Shown piece by piece: positions 1 to 9,638 of a stretch of 64,000 nucleotides of DNA. This stretch comes from Burkholderia pyrrocinia (GTDB taxonomy: Bacteria; Pseudomonadota; Gammaproteobacteria; Burkholderiales; Burkholderiaceae), in contig NZ_CP094460.1 in the NCBI RefSeq assembly GCF_022809715.1, positions 1,116,001 to 1,180,000 on the forward strand, given 5' to 3'. The position numbers and the translations under genes were made by a program. Each line of letters opens with the position of its first letter. Position 1 is the stretch's first letter. The notes under the pieces were generated by a model. The model ran no database searches. It was not told the origin of the DNA and saw only the letters and a program-made list of their open reading frames with translations.

Positions 1-1
1 G

Positions 2-844
2 ATGGATAGCTTCACGCCGTCGGAACAGAAGGTTGCGCAGGCGTTGCTGGATCGCTATCCGAGCCTCGGCCTCGGGCCGATCGCGAGCTTCGCGAAGCAG
101 GCTGAAGTCAGCGATCCGACCGTGTTCCGCTTTGTCGGCCGGATCGGCTTTCCGAATTACTCGTCGTTCCAGCAGGCGCTGTACGACGAGATCGACACGG
201 CGATGAATTCGCCGCTCGCGCGAATGGATGCGTTCCATTCGGAAACGGGCCTGCGCGACAGCCATTCGGCGATTTTCCAGCGGCTGTCCGAATCGCTCGC
301 GGCCACGATCGAAGGGCTCGACGCGGCGGCGTTCGACGCAGCCGTGGCGTTGCTGGCCGATACCGACATCCGCATCTTCTGCGGCGGCGGGCGCTACACG
401 GCGCCGCTCGCGTCGCTGTTTTCGTTCACGCTGGCCTATGCGCGCCCGCACGTGCAGTACGTCGAACCGAACGTGAATCTCGCGTCGGTCGCACTGACCG
501 ACATGGGGCGCAACGACGTGCTCGTCATCTTCGACTTTCGCCGCTACCAGAAGGACAGCATCCGCTTCGCGCAGGCCGCGCACCGGCTCGGCACGCGGAT
601 CCTGCTGATCACCGACGAATGGATGTCGCCGATCGGCAAGTTCGCGGAGATCGTGCTGCGGATCCACGGGCGCCCGTTCGCGATGCTGCAGACCAATGTG
701 CCGGCGCTGGCGCTCGCGGAAGCGCTCGTGATCGGCGTGACGAACCGGCTGCCGGAGTTGGCGCGGCAGCGGATGGAGAAGATCGAGCATCTCAGTACCG
801 GCGGGATCGATCTGGACGCCAACCAGCGCGATTTGCCCGAATGA
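2..844 (+). CDS. MurR/RpiR-family transcriptional regulator (5' truncated by window edge)
   Basis: N-terminal RpiR-type helix-turn-helix (about residues 1-75, including SFTPSEQKVAQ and SFAKQAEVSDPTVFRF) followed by a SIS sugar-phosphate-binding domain (about 110-250, with IFCGGGRYTAPLAS). Family members sense phosphosugars and control sugar or amino-sugar genes. The first visible Met sits inside the usual start of the HTH domain, so the true start probably lies before base 1 and the 280 residues are a partial count. It converges on the ABC ATPase gene, 27 bp away. The regulated pathway cannot be inferred from what is visible. Confidence 0.85.
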   Translation: MDSFTPSEQKVAQALLDRYPSLGLGPIASFAKQAEVSDPTVFRFVGRIGFPNYSSFQQALYDEIDTAMNSPLARMDAFHSETGLRDSHSAIFQRLSESLAATIEGLDAAAFDAAVALLADTDIRIFCGGGRYTAPLASLFSFTLAYARPHVQYVEPNVNLASVALTDMGRNDVLVIFDFRRYQKDSIRFAQAAHRLGTRILLITDEWMSPIGKFAEIVLRIHGRPFAMLQTNVPALALAEALVIGVTNRLPELARQRMEKIEHLSTGGIDLDANQRDLPE

Positions 845-871
845 CGATCGCTCGCCATTCGGGTGCGGGCA

Positions 872-2218
872 TCAACTCTCGACATCCTCGAGACTGAACA
901 CCTCGGTCTTGTCGTTATACGAAAAAACTTCGCCGTAACGCCCCCAGTCGATCACCGCGTCGAGCGTTTCCTCGGCCGCTTCGTCCGACAGGAAATCCTC
1001 GAGCTCCTGCTCGAAGCGCACACGCGGCGCACGATGGCCCGGACGCTCGTTCAGCACCTTCCTGATCCGTGCGGCGAGCGGTACGTGCTTCAGCAGATGA
1101 TCCGCGAACATCAGCTTGCGCTCCTGCGTGCCGAATTCCGCGAACACGCGCGCGGGCGGCGTCAGGAACACGTCGCCTTCCCGCACGTCCGCAAAGCCGA
1201 GATACTGCAGCACTTCGGCGATCGGAAACAGTTCGTCGACTTCCAGATGCAGCGTGCGCGCGATTTCCGGCATGTCCGCGCGGCCATGGTACGGCGCCAT
1301 CGCGAGCGTTTCGATCAGGCCGGCCATCAGGTTGGTCGACACCTGCGGCAGCCAGCTGCCGAGCTCGAGCCCCTTCTTCGTCGCCTCGCCGGTCTGGCGG
1401 GCCGTCATCTTCGCGTAGATGTCGTCGACGAGCTTGCGGAAATCGGTGTCGAGCCGGTTGCGCGGGTGCTTGAACGGCACCTTGATCTCGGCGATCACGC
1501 GGCCCGGATTCGACGACAGCACGAGGATCCGGTCGCACATGAACACGGCTTCCTCGATGTTGTGCGTGACGATCAGCACCGACTTGATCGGCATCCGCCC
1601 TTGCGTCCACAGGTCGAGCAGGTCGGTACGCAGCGTCTCGGCCGTCAGCACGTCGAGCGCCGAGAACGGCTCGTCCATCAGCAGGATCGTCGGATCGACG
1701 ACGAGCGCGCGCGCAAAACCCACGCGCTGGCGCATGCCGCCCGACAGCTCGCGCGGGTACGCGTTCTCGAAACCGTCGAGACCGATCAGGTCGATCGCGG
1801 CCAGCGCACGCTCGCGCCGCTCACGCGCGCCGACGCCGAGCGCTTCGAGGCCGGCCTCCACGTTCTGCAGCACGGTCAGCCACGGGAACAGCGCGAAGGT
1901 CTGGAACACCATCGCGACGCCTTCGGCCGGGCCGCGCAGCGGCTGGCCGAGGTAAGTCACTTCACCGCCGGTCGGCTCGATCAGCCCGGCGATGATTCGC
2001 AGCAGCGTCGACTTGCCCGAGCCGGAGCGGCCGAGCAGCCCGACGATCTCGCCTTCGCGCAGCGACAGGTTCGCGTCGTCGAGCACGAGCAGTTCGCCCT
2101 GCGACTTGTTGAAGCCGCGGTTCACATGCTCGACGCGCAGGATTTCCTCGCCGAGGCGCGGCGGCTGCAGCGGCTGAGATGTCTTGGCAGGGGCGTTGAT
2201 AACGGTCGAATTTTGCAT
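872..2218 (-). CDS. ABC transporter ATP-binding protein with C-terminal AAA-associated domain
   Basis: A 448-residue ATPase of the nitrate/sulfonate/taurine importer class. Walker A is GRSGSGKST, the signature is LSGGMRQRVGFARAL and Walker B is ILLMDEPFSALD, followed by the switch histidine in VTHNIEEAV. About 180 extra residues at the C terminus match the AAA-associated C-terminal domain found on this subgroup. The start MQNSTV was chosen because the reading frame upstream of it is antisense noise inside the permease gene. It lies 11 bp after the fused permease gene and is surely co-transcribed with it. No substrate-binding protein is adjacent, so the substrate is unknown. Confidence 0.9.
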   Translation of the reverse strand: MQNSTVINAPAKTSQPLQPPRLGEEILRVEHVNRGFNKSQGELLVLDDANLSLREGEIVGLLGRSGSGKSTLLRIIAGLIEPTGGEVTYLGQPLRGPAEGVAMVFQTFALFPWLTVLQNVEAGLEALGVGARERRERALAAIDLIGLDGFENAYPRELSGGMRQRVGFARALVVDPTILLMDEPFSALDVLTAETLRTDLLDLWTQGRMPIKSVLIVTHNIEEAVFMCDRILVLSSNPGRVIAEIKVPFKHPRNRLDTDFRKLVDDIYAKMTARQTGEATKKGLELGSWLPQVSTNLMAGLIETLAMAPYHGRADMPEIARTLHLEVDELFPIAEVLQYLGFADVREGDVFLTPPARVFAEFGTQERKLMFADHLLKHVPLAARIRKVLNERPGHRAPRVRFEQELEDFLSDEAAEETLDAVIDWGRYGEVFSYNDKTEVFSLEDVES

Positions 2219-2229
2219 CGCGCTTACTC

Positions 2230-3984
2230 TCAATCGAGACGGAGCCGGGATTCCGCATAGGCGTACATCGGACGCCACAACAGACGGTTGAACAAGGTAA
2301 CGAACAGGGACATCACGGCGATGCCGAGGATGATCTTCGGGAAATCGCCGGCGGCAGTCATCTGCGCGATGTACGCGCCGAGGCCGTGCGCGACGACCTT
2401 CGTGTCGCCCCACTGCACGAACTCGGACACGATGCTCGCGTTCCACGCGCCGCCCGATGCGGTGATCGCGCCGGTCACGTAGTACGGGAAGATGCCGGGC
2501 AGGACCGCCTGCCGCCACCACTGCCAGCCGCGGATGCGGAAATTCTTCGTCGCTTCCTTGTAGTCGTTCGGATAGGACATCGCGCCGGCAATCACGTTGA
2601 ACAGGATGTACCACTGCGTGCCGAGCACGATCAGCGGCGACAGCCAGATGTCCGCATTCAGGTCGAAGCGGACGATCACGATCACGAACACCGGGAACAG
2701 CAGGTTCGCCGGGAACGCGGCGAGGAACTGCGCGAGCGGCTGGATCTTCTCGGCCAGCGCGGGGCGCAGCCCGATCAGCACGCCGAGCGGCACCCAGATC
2801 ACCGACGCGATCGCGATCAGCACCATCACGCGCAGCAGCGTGATGAGCCCGAGCACGAGCACGTGCCCGACTTCGCCCATCGTCACGCCGGTCGCGACGA
2901 AGCTGACGACGCGCCACACGACGTACACCGTCAGCACGATCACGAACACGCCCCACACGATGTCGCCGATGCGCGACGAGCGGCGTGCCGATGCACCGCG
3001 CGAGCGCGCTCCCTTCAGCGACGGCACGCGCAGCGGAATCCGCGCGGCCTGCGACAGCAGCCAGCCGGCCGGCACCAGCAACTGATGAATCAGGTGCGTG
3101 CGGCGCATCATGTCGAGCAGCCACGATTGCGGCGCATCGCCGGACGCGGTGTTCTCCATCCGGAACTTGTCGGCCCACGCAACGAGCGGGCGAAACAGGA
3201 ACTGGTCATAAGCCAGGATCACGACCGACATCGCGACGATCACCCAGCCGATCGCTCCGATATTCTTGGCCGAGATCGCCTGCGCGAGATACGCGCCAAC
3301 CCCCGGCAGCGTGATCGTCTGATTGCCGACGGTGATCGCCTCCGACGCGACGACGAAGAACCAGCCGCCCGACATCGACATCATCATGTTCCAGATCAGG
3401 CCCGGCATCGAGAACGGCACCTCGAGCTTCCAGAAGCGCTGCCACGGCGTCAGGTGAAAGCCGCGCGACACTTCGCTCAGGTCTCGCGGCACCGTGCGCA
3501 GCGACTGGTAGAAGCTGAACGTCATGTTCCATGCCTGGCTCGTGAAGATCGCGAAGATCGCCGCGAGTTCCGCGCCGAGCACGCGGCCCGGGAACAGCGC
3601 GAGGAAGAACGTGACCGTGAACGAGATATAGCCGAGCACCGGCACCGACTGCAGGATGTCGAGGATCGGGATCAGCACCATGCCCGCACGGCGGCTTTTC
3701 GCGGCGAGCGTGCCGTAGACGAGCGTGAACACGAGCGACGCGACCATCGCGGCCAGCATCCGCAGTGTGGTGCGCAGCGCGTATTCGGGCAGGTTCGACG
3801 GATCGAGCGAGATCTTCTGCGTCTGCAGCACGCCGATCGGCGCCATCGTCTGATGGAAGCCGACGATCGCCATCGCCAGCAGGCAGATGATCAGCGGAAA
3901 CGCGATAGCATCCCAGCGATTGGGGAGCACGCGCCACGCCGAGGCGTTCGCGGTGCGATTCGGATCGAAGAACCTGATATCCAT
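2230..3984 (-). CDS. ABC transporter permease, two fused BPD_transp domains
   Basis: A 584-residue inner-membrane protein made of two binding-protein-dependent permease domains in tandem (about residues 70-290 and 370-580), each with about six hydrophobic segments and an EAA-like loop (for example VSRGFHLTPWQRFWKLEVP and ATKNFRIRGWQWWRQAVLP). Because the two permease halves are fused, this protein and the downstream ATPase can form a complete translocator. The start at MDIRFFDPN is followed at once by the first hydrophobic segment; longer reading is implausible Arg-rich sequence. The upstream region holds a phosphate-transporter remnant. Confidence 0.9.
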   Translation of the reverse strand: MDIRFFDPNRTANASAWRVLPNRWDAIAFPLIICLLAMAIVGFHQTMAPIGVLQTQKISLDPSNLPEYALRTTLRMLAAMVASLVFTLVYGTLAAKSRRAGMVLIPILDILQSVPVLGYISFTVTFFLALFPGRVLGAELAAIFAIFTSQAWNMTFSFYQSLRTVPRDLSEVSRGFHLTPWQRFWKLEVPFSMPGLIWNMMMSMSGGWFFVVASEAITVGNQTITLPGVGAYLAQAISAKNIGAIGWVIVAMSVVILAYDQFLFRPLVAWADKFRMENTASGDAPQSWLLDMMRRTHLIHQLLVPAGWLLSQAARIPLRVPSLKGARSRGASARRSSRIGDIVWGVFVIVLTVYVVWRVVSFVATGVTMGEVGHVLVLGLITLLRVMVLIAIASVIWVPLGVLIGLRPALAEKIQPLAQFLAAFPANLLFPVFVIVIVRFDLNADIWLSPLIVLGTQWYILFNVIAGAMSYPNDYKEATKNFRIRGWQWWRQAVLPGIFPYYVTGAITASGGAWNASIVSEFVQWGDTKVVAHGLGAYIAQMTAAGDFPKIILGIAVMSLFVTLFNRLLWRPMYAYAESRLRLD

Positions 3985-4529
3985 CGGTAGCGTCTTGTGT
4001 CGGATTGAAATTCGATGGGACCGGCCGCGGGCCGGGCGTTGCGTCGGCCGGCGCCGCTGCCGACCTGCAGGATCAGCTCGACGGGCAGCAGCTGCACGAT
4101 GCCGAATGCGACGGCGCCGCTCGACACGAGCACGCCGAACAGGTTCCAGAGGCCCGACCAGACCACGGCCAGGTGATGCCGCAGGCAATGATCGGGAAAA
4201 ACAGCGCGAAGCTGAGGGTGCGCGTGCGGTGGCTGACCGCGCCGCTGGTTTCCGTTGCCGCGAGATTCGGCATGAAGGGGCTCCGGATAGGTGACTCGGT
4301 GTCGCAGGCTATCGGGCGGCCATGACGCAAATGTGACGTATCGATTACAGGACATTAACAAGTCATCGTTCGGCATCCCGACGGCCGTCTCGCGGGTCGC
4401 CGGCACCGGTGGCCGAATTCGCACATCTCGGGAATAAAACCGTCGCCGCGCCGGTATGGCACACGAAGGCGCCGGTTTATTCCAGGACGACCCGGCCGTC
4501 CCGTTTCGTCATACGATTGCGAGGCTCCC
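3985..4529. other. Intergenic region before the ABC permease and phosphoesterase genes
   Basis: A 545-bp divergent intergenic region. It contains the PiT remnant (4047-4190). The rest, 4274-4529, is the upstream region of the Tat-type phosphoesterase and shows no convincing gene, RNA or terminator. Promoters for both flanking genes must lie here. Confidence 0.6.
4047..4190 (-). pseudogene. Remnant of a PiT-family inorganic phosphate transporter
   Basis: One reading frame encodes about 48 residues that closely resemble an internal membrane segment of PiT phosphate permeases: HLAVVWSGLWNLFGV, then LVSSGAVAFGIVQLL, then PVELILQVGSGAG. The resemblance ends abruptly after GSGAG and fades upstream of the HHL residues. 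No start, no N-terminal half and no C-terminal half are present, so this is a fragment left by deletion. In a second frame the 4273-to-4180 stretch reads as a short hydrophobic peptide (MPNLAATET... ALFFPIIACGIT) with no recognised homology. The family call is from memory of PiT sequences. Confidence 0.65.
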
Positions 4530-5474
4530 ATGTCTTCATCGAATCCCACCCGCCCGTCGCGCCGCAAGGCCCTGCAGTGCATGGCCTTCGGCGGCCTCGG
4601 CACGCTGTTTACGCTGTCGGGCGGCATCCTGACGCCGTTCGACCTCGCGCTCGCGCAAACCGGCGACGCGCGCCCGGCCGACGCGGGCCGGCCGCTGTTC
4701 GTGCAGATCAGCGACACGCACATCGGCTTCAACAAGGATGCCAACCCCGACGTGTCGGCCACGCTGCGGCAGACGATCGAACTCGTCAACGGGATGCCGG
4801 CGATGCCCGCACTGACCATCCATACCGGCGACATCACGCACCTGTCCAAGCCGGAGGAATTCGACCGCGCGTCGCAACTGCTGTCCGCGCTGCGCGTGTC
4901 GGAACTGCATACGGTGCCCGGCGAGCACGACGTCACCGACGGTTCGGGCGCCGAATATTTCAGCCGCTTCGGCAAGGCGTCGGACAACCGCGGCTATTAC
5001 AGCTTCGATCACGCGGGCGTGCACTTCATCGGCCTTGTCAACGTGATGCATTTCAAGCCGAACGGGCTCGGCAGCTTCGGCGACGACCAGCTCGCGTGGC
5101 TCGCGCAGGATCTGAAGGGCCGCTCGTCGAGCACGCCGATCGTCGTGTTCTCGCACATGCCGATGTGGACCATCTACGAGCCGTGGGGCTGGGGCACCGG
5201 CGACGCACCGCAGACGATGGCGATGCTGCGCCGCTTCGGCTCGGTCACCGTGCTGAACGGGCACATCCATCAGATCGTGTCGAAGGTCGAGGGCAACATC
5301 ACCTTCCACACCGCGCGCTCGACCGCTTTCCCGCAGCCGACGGCCGGCAACGGCCCGGGCCCCGTGCCGCTCACGGTGCCGCGCGACCAGTTGCCGAAGA
5401 TGCTCGGCGTGACGACGGTGGAGTTCGCCGGCCACCCGGCTGCGTCGGCGCTGCACGACGCGACGCTGGCCTGA
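4530..5474 (+). CDS. Exported metallophosphoesterase, Tat-type signal
   Basis: A 314-residue calcineurin-like phosphoesterase. Metal-binding motifs appear in order: DTHIGF, TGDITH, GEHD (in place of the common GNHD), FSHMP and NGHIHQ. The N terminus carries a twin-arginine type signal (PSRRKALQC, then a hydrophobic stretch ending near ALAQ), so the enzyme should act in the periplasm after folding in the cytoplasm. The gene is followed 19 bp later, behind a good AAGGAG ribosome site, by a cupredoxin gene, suggesting an operon. Substrate not predictable. Confidence 0.88.
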   Translation: MSSSNPTRPSRRKALQCMAFGGLGTLFTLSGGILTPFDLALAQTGDARPADAGRPLFVQISDTHIGFNKDANPDVSATLRQTIELVNGMPAMPALTIHTGDITHLSKPEEFDRASQLLSALRVSELHTVPGEHDVTDGSGAEYFSRFGKASDNRGYYSFDHAGVHFIGLVNVMHFKPNGLGSFGDDQLAWLAQDLKGRSSSTPIVVFSHMPMWTIYEPWGWGTGDAPQTMAMLRRFGSVTVLNGHIHQIVSKVEGNITFHTARSTAFPQPTAGNGPGPVPLTVPRDQLPKMLGVTTVEFAGHPAASALHDATLA

Positions 5475-5493
5475 TAGACATAAGGAGACCGAC

Positions 5494-5832
5494 ATGACCC
5501 GCTTCAAGCAACCAAAAATCATCGCGGCGCTGATCCTGTGTGCGGCCGCCGGCACGCCGCTCGCCGCGTTCGCGCAGGGCCCGGACGGCCCGCTGGTCAC
5601 GATCCGAAACTTCATGTTTTCGCCGATGTCGACCACGATCAAGGCCGGCACGACGATCACGTGGAAGAACCTCGACGGGGAGCCGCACACCGTCGTCAAC
5701 GACGCCGGCATCTTTCATTCGAAGGCGCTCGACCAGGACGAGACGTACTCGTTCCGCTTCGACAAGCCGGGCGTCTACAAGGTGTTCTGCGGGATTCATC
5801 CGTACATGAAGGAGACGATCACCGTCGAATGA
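5494..5832 (+). CDS. Periplasmic cupredoxin (small blue copper protein)
   Basis: A 112-residue protein with a cleavable signal peptide ending near AAFAQ. The mature part is a plastocyanin/azurin-like fold with the type I copper ligands visible: His in EPHTVVN, then Cys, His and Met in FCGIHPYM. AAGGAG lies 7-12 nt before the start. It probably shuttles electrons in the periplasm, and its coupling to the preceding phosphoesterase suggests a shared exported function. The cupin gene follows after 94 bp. Confidence 0.9.
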   Translation: MTRFKQPKIIAALILCAAAGTPLAAFAQGPDGPLVTIRNFMFSPMSTTIKAGTTITWKNLDGEPHTVVNDAGIFHSKALDQDETYSFRFDKPGVYKVFCGIHPYMKETITVE

Positions 5833-5926
5833 AGCGGTCCGCCACGAAACGCGCGGACGAACGGCGGGCGGCGGCCGCCTACAATGGCAACCGTCCCATT
5901 CGCCCGCGTGGCAGACGGAGCCGCCC

Positions 5927-6388
5927 ATGCCCAGGATCGACCTCAGCGCCGTGCCCGAACGCCGCGGCAGCGGCTATCCGCGGCCGTTCGACGCGCCGTG
6001 CGCGCAACGCATCCGCCAGCGCCTCGGCGACGCCGGCGGGCTGCGCGATTTCGGCGTCAACCTGATGCGCGTGCCGCCGGGCGGCTGGTCGAGCCAGCGC
6101 CACTGGCATTCCGACGAAGACGAATTCGTGTACGTGCTCGAAGGCGAACTCGTGATGATCGAGGACGGCGGCGAGACCGTGCTGCACGCGGGCGACTGCG
6201 CGGCGTTCCCGAAAGGCTCCGGCAACGGCCATCACCTCGTCAACCGGTCGGACGCGGTCGCCGTCTATCTCGAGGTTGGCTCGCGCTCGCCGGACGACGT
6301 GATCACCTGCCCCGACATCGACATGATGAGCCCGAGCCGCGACGGCCGGTTCCTGCACAAGGACGGCACACCGTACCCGGACGCGTGA
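5927..6388 (+). CDS. Cupin-domain protein
   Basis: A 153-residue single cupin. Motif 1 (HWHSDEDEFVYVLEGEL) and motif 2 (LHAGDCAAFPKGSGNGHHLVN) give the His/His/Glu/His metal set. Proteins of this subgroup are often annotated as cupins that bind sugars or act as dioxygenase-like enzymes; nothing here separates those options. The ATG at 5927 lies just ahead of the conserved N terminus. It is co-oriented with the genes on both sides. Confidence 0.85.
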   Translation: MPRIDLSAVPERRGSGYPRPFDAPCAQRIRQRLGDAGGLRDFGVNLMRVPPGGWSSQRHWHSDEDEFVYVLEGELVMIEDGGETVLHAGDCAAFPKGSGNGHHLVNRSDAVAVYLEVGSRSPDDVITCPDIDMMSPSRDGRFLHKDGTPYPDA

Positions 6389-6508
6389 CGCCCGCCGCAC
6401 CGCGGCGCATGCCTGCCGATGCGCATCGGTCGATCCCCCGCCGCCGATCGCCTACACTGAATCGAACTGTTCGGATCCGACCCACCGTCACACGCAGCGA
6501 GGCAAGTC

Positions 6509-7648
6509 ATGACCGCGAGCCAGCCGACACGAATGGATCTCCCCGGGCAAGTCGTGCTCGTGCTCCAGGGCGGCGGCGCACTGGGTGCGTACCAGCTCGG
6601 CGTGTTCCAGGCGATGGACGAAGCCGGCATCCGGCCCGACTGGGTGGTCGGCACGTCGATCGGCGCGATCAACGCCGCGCTGATTGCCGGGAATCCGCCG
6701 GAGCGGCGCTACGAGAAGATGCTGGCGTTCTGGCGGCGCGTGACCGAGCGGACCCGCTTCGACGTGCCCGCGCTGCTGCCCGGCTGGGACAAGATGCTGG
6801 CCGAGCTGATGATCATCGGCGGCGGCATCACGGGCTTCTTCCAGCCCAATCCGGCGTCGTGGCTCGGGCCGATGGTCCGCCTCGGCGTCGATCGCGCGTC
6901 GTACTACCGGATCGCGCCGCTGCGCGACACGCTCGCGTCGCTGATCGATCCCGGCCTGTTGAACGCGGGCCACCCGCGCCTGACCGTCAGCGCGGTCAAT
7001 GCGTGCACGGGCACGATGCGCTATTTCGATTCGCGCGACACGCACCTGGGCATCGACCACATCATGAGCTCGGGCGCGCTGCCGCCCGCGTTCCCGGCGA
7101 TACGGATCGACGGCGAGCCGTACTGGGATGGCGGCGTGTATTCGAATACGCCGGTCGAGGTCGTGCTCGACGACAATCCGCGCCGGAGTTCGATCATCTT
7201 CTCGGTACAGATGTGGAATCCGGCCGGCCCCGAGCCCGAGAGCATCTGGCAGGTGTCGGAACGGCAGAAGGACATCCAGTACGCGAGCCGCACCGACAGC
7301 CACATCGCGCGCCAGCAGCAGATCCACCGGCTGCGCCACGTGATCCGCGAGCTGGTCCGGCACGTGCCGGAAGCCGAACGCGCGTCGCCGGCCGTGCACC
7401 GGCTGGCCGCGTGGGGGTGCGAAACCACGATGCACCTGATCAAGCTCGCCGCGCCGCGGCTCGACGGCGACAATCAGTTGAAGGACATCGATTTCACGCC
7501 GGCCGGCATCGCGGCCCGCCGGCAGGCCGGCTACGACGCCGCGAAACGGGCCATCGCCGCCCGTCCGTGGGACCTGCCGATGGACCCGACGGAAGGATTG
7601 ACGGTATTCGATCCGGACGCGCCGCCGGTTGCTGAAAAAACGGCATGA
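6509..7648 (+). CDS. Patatin-like phospholipase
   Basis: A 379-residue patatin family lipid acyl hydrolase. The oxyanion-hole glycine run (GGGALGAYQLGVF), the nucleophile elbow GTSIGAINA and the catalytic aspartate in DGGVYSNTP are intact. The C-terminal 110 residues are typical of the bacterial group with an added C-terminal domain. There is no signal peptide, so it is cytoplasmic or membrane-associated. It converges on the exported hydrolase gene at 7688 with 39 bp between them. Confidence 0.9.
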   Translation: MTASQPTRMDLPGQVVLVLQGGGALGAYQLGVFQAMDEAGIRPDWVVGTSIGAINAALIAGNPPERRYEKMLAFWRRVTERTRFDVPALLPGWDKMLAELMIIGGGITGFFQPNPASWLGPMVRLGVDRASYYRIAPLRDTLASLIDPGLLNAGHPRLTVSAVNACTGTMRYFDSRDTHLGIDHIMSSGALPPAFPAIRIDGEPYWDGGVYSNTPVEVVLDDNPRRSSIIFSVQMWNPAGPEPESIWQVSERQKDIQYASRTDSHIARQQQIHRLRHVIRELVRHVPEAERASPAVHRLAAWGCETTMHLIKLAAPRLDGDNQLKDIDFTPAGIAARRQAGYDAAKRAIAARPWDLPMDPTEGLTVFDPDAPPVAEKTA

Positions 7649-7687
7649 CGTGCGGCGTCGCACCGCGCGCCGGTTGCATCGGCGCGA

Positions 7688-8842
7688 TCAGGTGGGCGCG
7701 GCCGGCGCGGTTCCGGCGACGACCGGACACGCTTGCGGCAACGCCCGGCCGAACAGCACGGCCAGCCCGCAAGCGGACGTGAACATGCCGAGATTGTCGT
7801 GCCCGACGCCCGGCACTTCGACGACCTGCTGCGCGAGATCGTCCGGATGCCGCTTCTTCAGGTAGTCGAAATACGCGAGCCCGCGCGCGAGCCGGTACGG
7901 TCCTTGCGCCATCGCTGCGCACGAACGGTCGATGAAATGCGTGTACGGGTTCGTGTCGGCCTGCCCGAGCAGGTACACGACATGGCGCGCGACGTAGCGC
8001 GTTTCGAGATCGCGCACGTCCTGCGACGCGACGTAAGGCGGCGCCGACTTCAGCCCGTATTTCCATTCCGTCGCACGCGGGCAGGCACCGCCCGCGATTG
8101 CTTGCGCGTCCGGCCGTTCGTCGTCGAAATACAGGTAGCTCGACGGGTTCGCGACCACATAGCGCACGGCGATGCCGGCCTGCACCAGCGCATCGCCTTC
8201 GTGCCCGGCCACCGCGTAGCGCTGCAACAATTGCGCGCCGGCCGAATGACCGATCACGACCACGGTCGACAGCGCGGGATACAGGCTGCGATCGGCGAAA
8301 TGCGCGAGCAATGCATCGAGCGCGGCGAACGAACTGACCGGGCCCGGCTGGCGCGCCGGTTCGCCGCCCTTCCATCCTTCCTGGGTCCAGGCCAGCGTCT
8401 GCGCGGGCAGCGAGAACGCGCGCGTATCGGCGCGCGTCAGGAACTGCGGGGCGACGACCATCGTGCCCTGCCCGGCCGCGCCGGCCCTCTCGACGACCTT
8501 GAGCCCCGACGCATAGTACGCGTCGGCATTTCGCAGCGTGCCGTGAATCACGATGAACACGCGCGTGACATCGGGCGCGACCGTGTCGAGCGGATGATCG
8601 GCGTAGACGGGCAACACTGCGCTGCCCTGCGGCGTAGCGACGGCCACGCGCTGGTCGGCGACGGCCTTGACCGGGGCCTCGAGACGTTCGCGCTGCGTGG
8701 CGGCATCGGCCGGACGCGCGCCGCCCAGCACGCCGATTACGGCACCGGCTGCCGCGAGCGTAATCGCGTATGACAGGTTTCGGACGGCCGGCAGCACGCG
8801 CGAGAGCCGGATTCTTGCAAAGGCGACGGAAATGAGTGACAT
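7688..8842 (-). CDS. Exported alpha/beta-hydrolase
   Basis: A 384-residue protein. After a basic N terminus there is a hydrophobic segment (ITLAAAGAVIGVLGGA) and a likely signal-peptidase site near PADAA. The hydrolase domain shows the nucleophile elbow VIGHSAGAQLL, a GTLRNADAYYASG region and a late His in EVPGVGHDNLGMF, consistent with a Ser-Asp/Glu-His triad. Met at 8842 was preferred to an upstream Met at 8983 because the extra 47 residues look non-coding. Substrate unknown. Confidence 0.8.
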   Translation of the reverse strand: MSLISVAFARIRLSRVLPAVRNLSYAITLAAAGAVIGVLGGARPADAATQRERLEAPVKAVADQRVAVATPQGSAVLPVYADHPLDTVAPDVTRVFIVIHGTLRNADAYYASGLKVVERAGAAGQGTMVVAPQFLTRADTRAFSLPAQTLAWTQEGWKGGEPARQPGPVSSFAALDALLAHFADRSLYPALSTVVVIGHSAGAQLLQRYAVAGHEGDALVQAGIAVRYVVANPSSYLYFDDERPDAQAIAGGACPRATEWKYGLKSAPPYVASQDVRDLETRYVARHVVYLLGQADTNPYTHFIDRSCAAMAQGPYRLARGLAYFDYLKKRHPDDLAQQVVEVPGVGHDNLGMFTSACGLAVLFGRALPQACPVVAGTAPAAPT

Positions 8843-8927
8843 GGCGACGGACCTGGATGCGGATATGACTTTAACGGCGATGGTCGCAGAATCCGTCGCG
8901 CGCTGCCGACCCGTTGCGGAAAGCGGT

Positions 8928-9638
8928 TCAGTCGGCCGGTTCTGCACCATGTTCGGCGTCGACGCGGGCTTCACCCGGAGCACGCTGCATCCGCCGCACG
9001 ATCGCGGCCAGTTCGCCGATATGCGCGGTCACCGCCTGCTTGCCCGCGCGCGCCCATGCGTCGAACGACGTCATCCCGCTCACCGCGCCGACAAACGGCA
9101 CGCCGGCGCGCTCGGCCGCCTGCGCGTCCACCGCATGGTCGCCCACGTAGATCGCCGCAGCGGCCGGCAAGCCAAGCCGTGCCAGCGCCAGCTCGAGCCC
9201 TTCCGGATCCGGCTTGTGACACTGCACGTCTTCTCCGCCGATCAGCACGTCGACCAGCGACTGCAATCCGTTCAACGCGAGGATTGCGTCGATCCGGTAA
9301 CGAAACTTCGACGAAACGATCGCGACCGCGAGACCCTGCTCGCGCAGACGCGCGAGCAGCGGCGGGACTTCGGGATAGATGCGCGTGCCGTGCACCATGA
9401 TCTCGTCGGCGCGCGCCACGAAGTGCCGCTCGAACGCGTCGGCCCGCGCGGGGTCGGTTTCGCCTGTCAACGAACGGAACATTTCGCGCAGCGGCAGCCC
9501 GATCACGAAGCCGATCTGCGCAGGCGTCGCGCCGGCGGCGCCAAGCTGGTGCAACGCGTACTCCGTGCATTCGATGATCGCGGCGGACGAATCCGCCAAC
9601 GTCAGATCGAAGTCGAATATGACGGCCCGAACAGGCAT
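8928..9638 (-). CDS. HAD-superfamily hydrolase (phosphoglycolate-phosphatase-like)
   Basis: A 236-residue HAD subfamily IA phosphatase. Motif I is IFDFDLTLADSS, motif II is AIVSSKFR, motif III lysine lies in CHKPDPEG and motif IV is YVGDHAVDAQAA. The alpha-helical cap sits between motifs I and II. The start MPVRAVIFDFD places motif I at residue 7, as usual for the family. It resembles phosphoglycolate and pyrophosphate phosphatases, but specificity is not readable. Confidence 0.88.
   Translation of the reverse strand: MPVRAVIFDFDLTLADSSAAIIECTEYALHQLGAAGATPAQIGFVIGLPLREMFRSLTGETDPARADAFERHFVARADEIMVHGTRIYPEVPPLLARLREQGLAVAIVSSKFRYRIDAILALNGLQSLVDVLIGGEDVQCHKPDPEGLELALARLGLPAAAAIYVGDHAVDAQAAERAGVPFVGAVSGMTSFDAWARAGKQAVTAHIGELAAIVRRMQRAPGEARVDAEHGAEPAD

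Noticed and set aside
2386..3990. Long open frame antisense to the ABC permease (and similar ones elsewhere, such as 863-2260 and 19205-21169)
   Set aside because: Arg/His/Ala-rich translation without family resemblance; long antisense frames are expected from G+C-rich codon bias.
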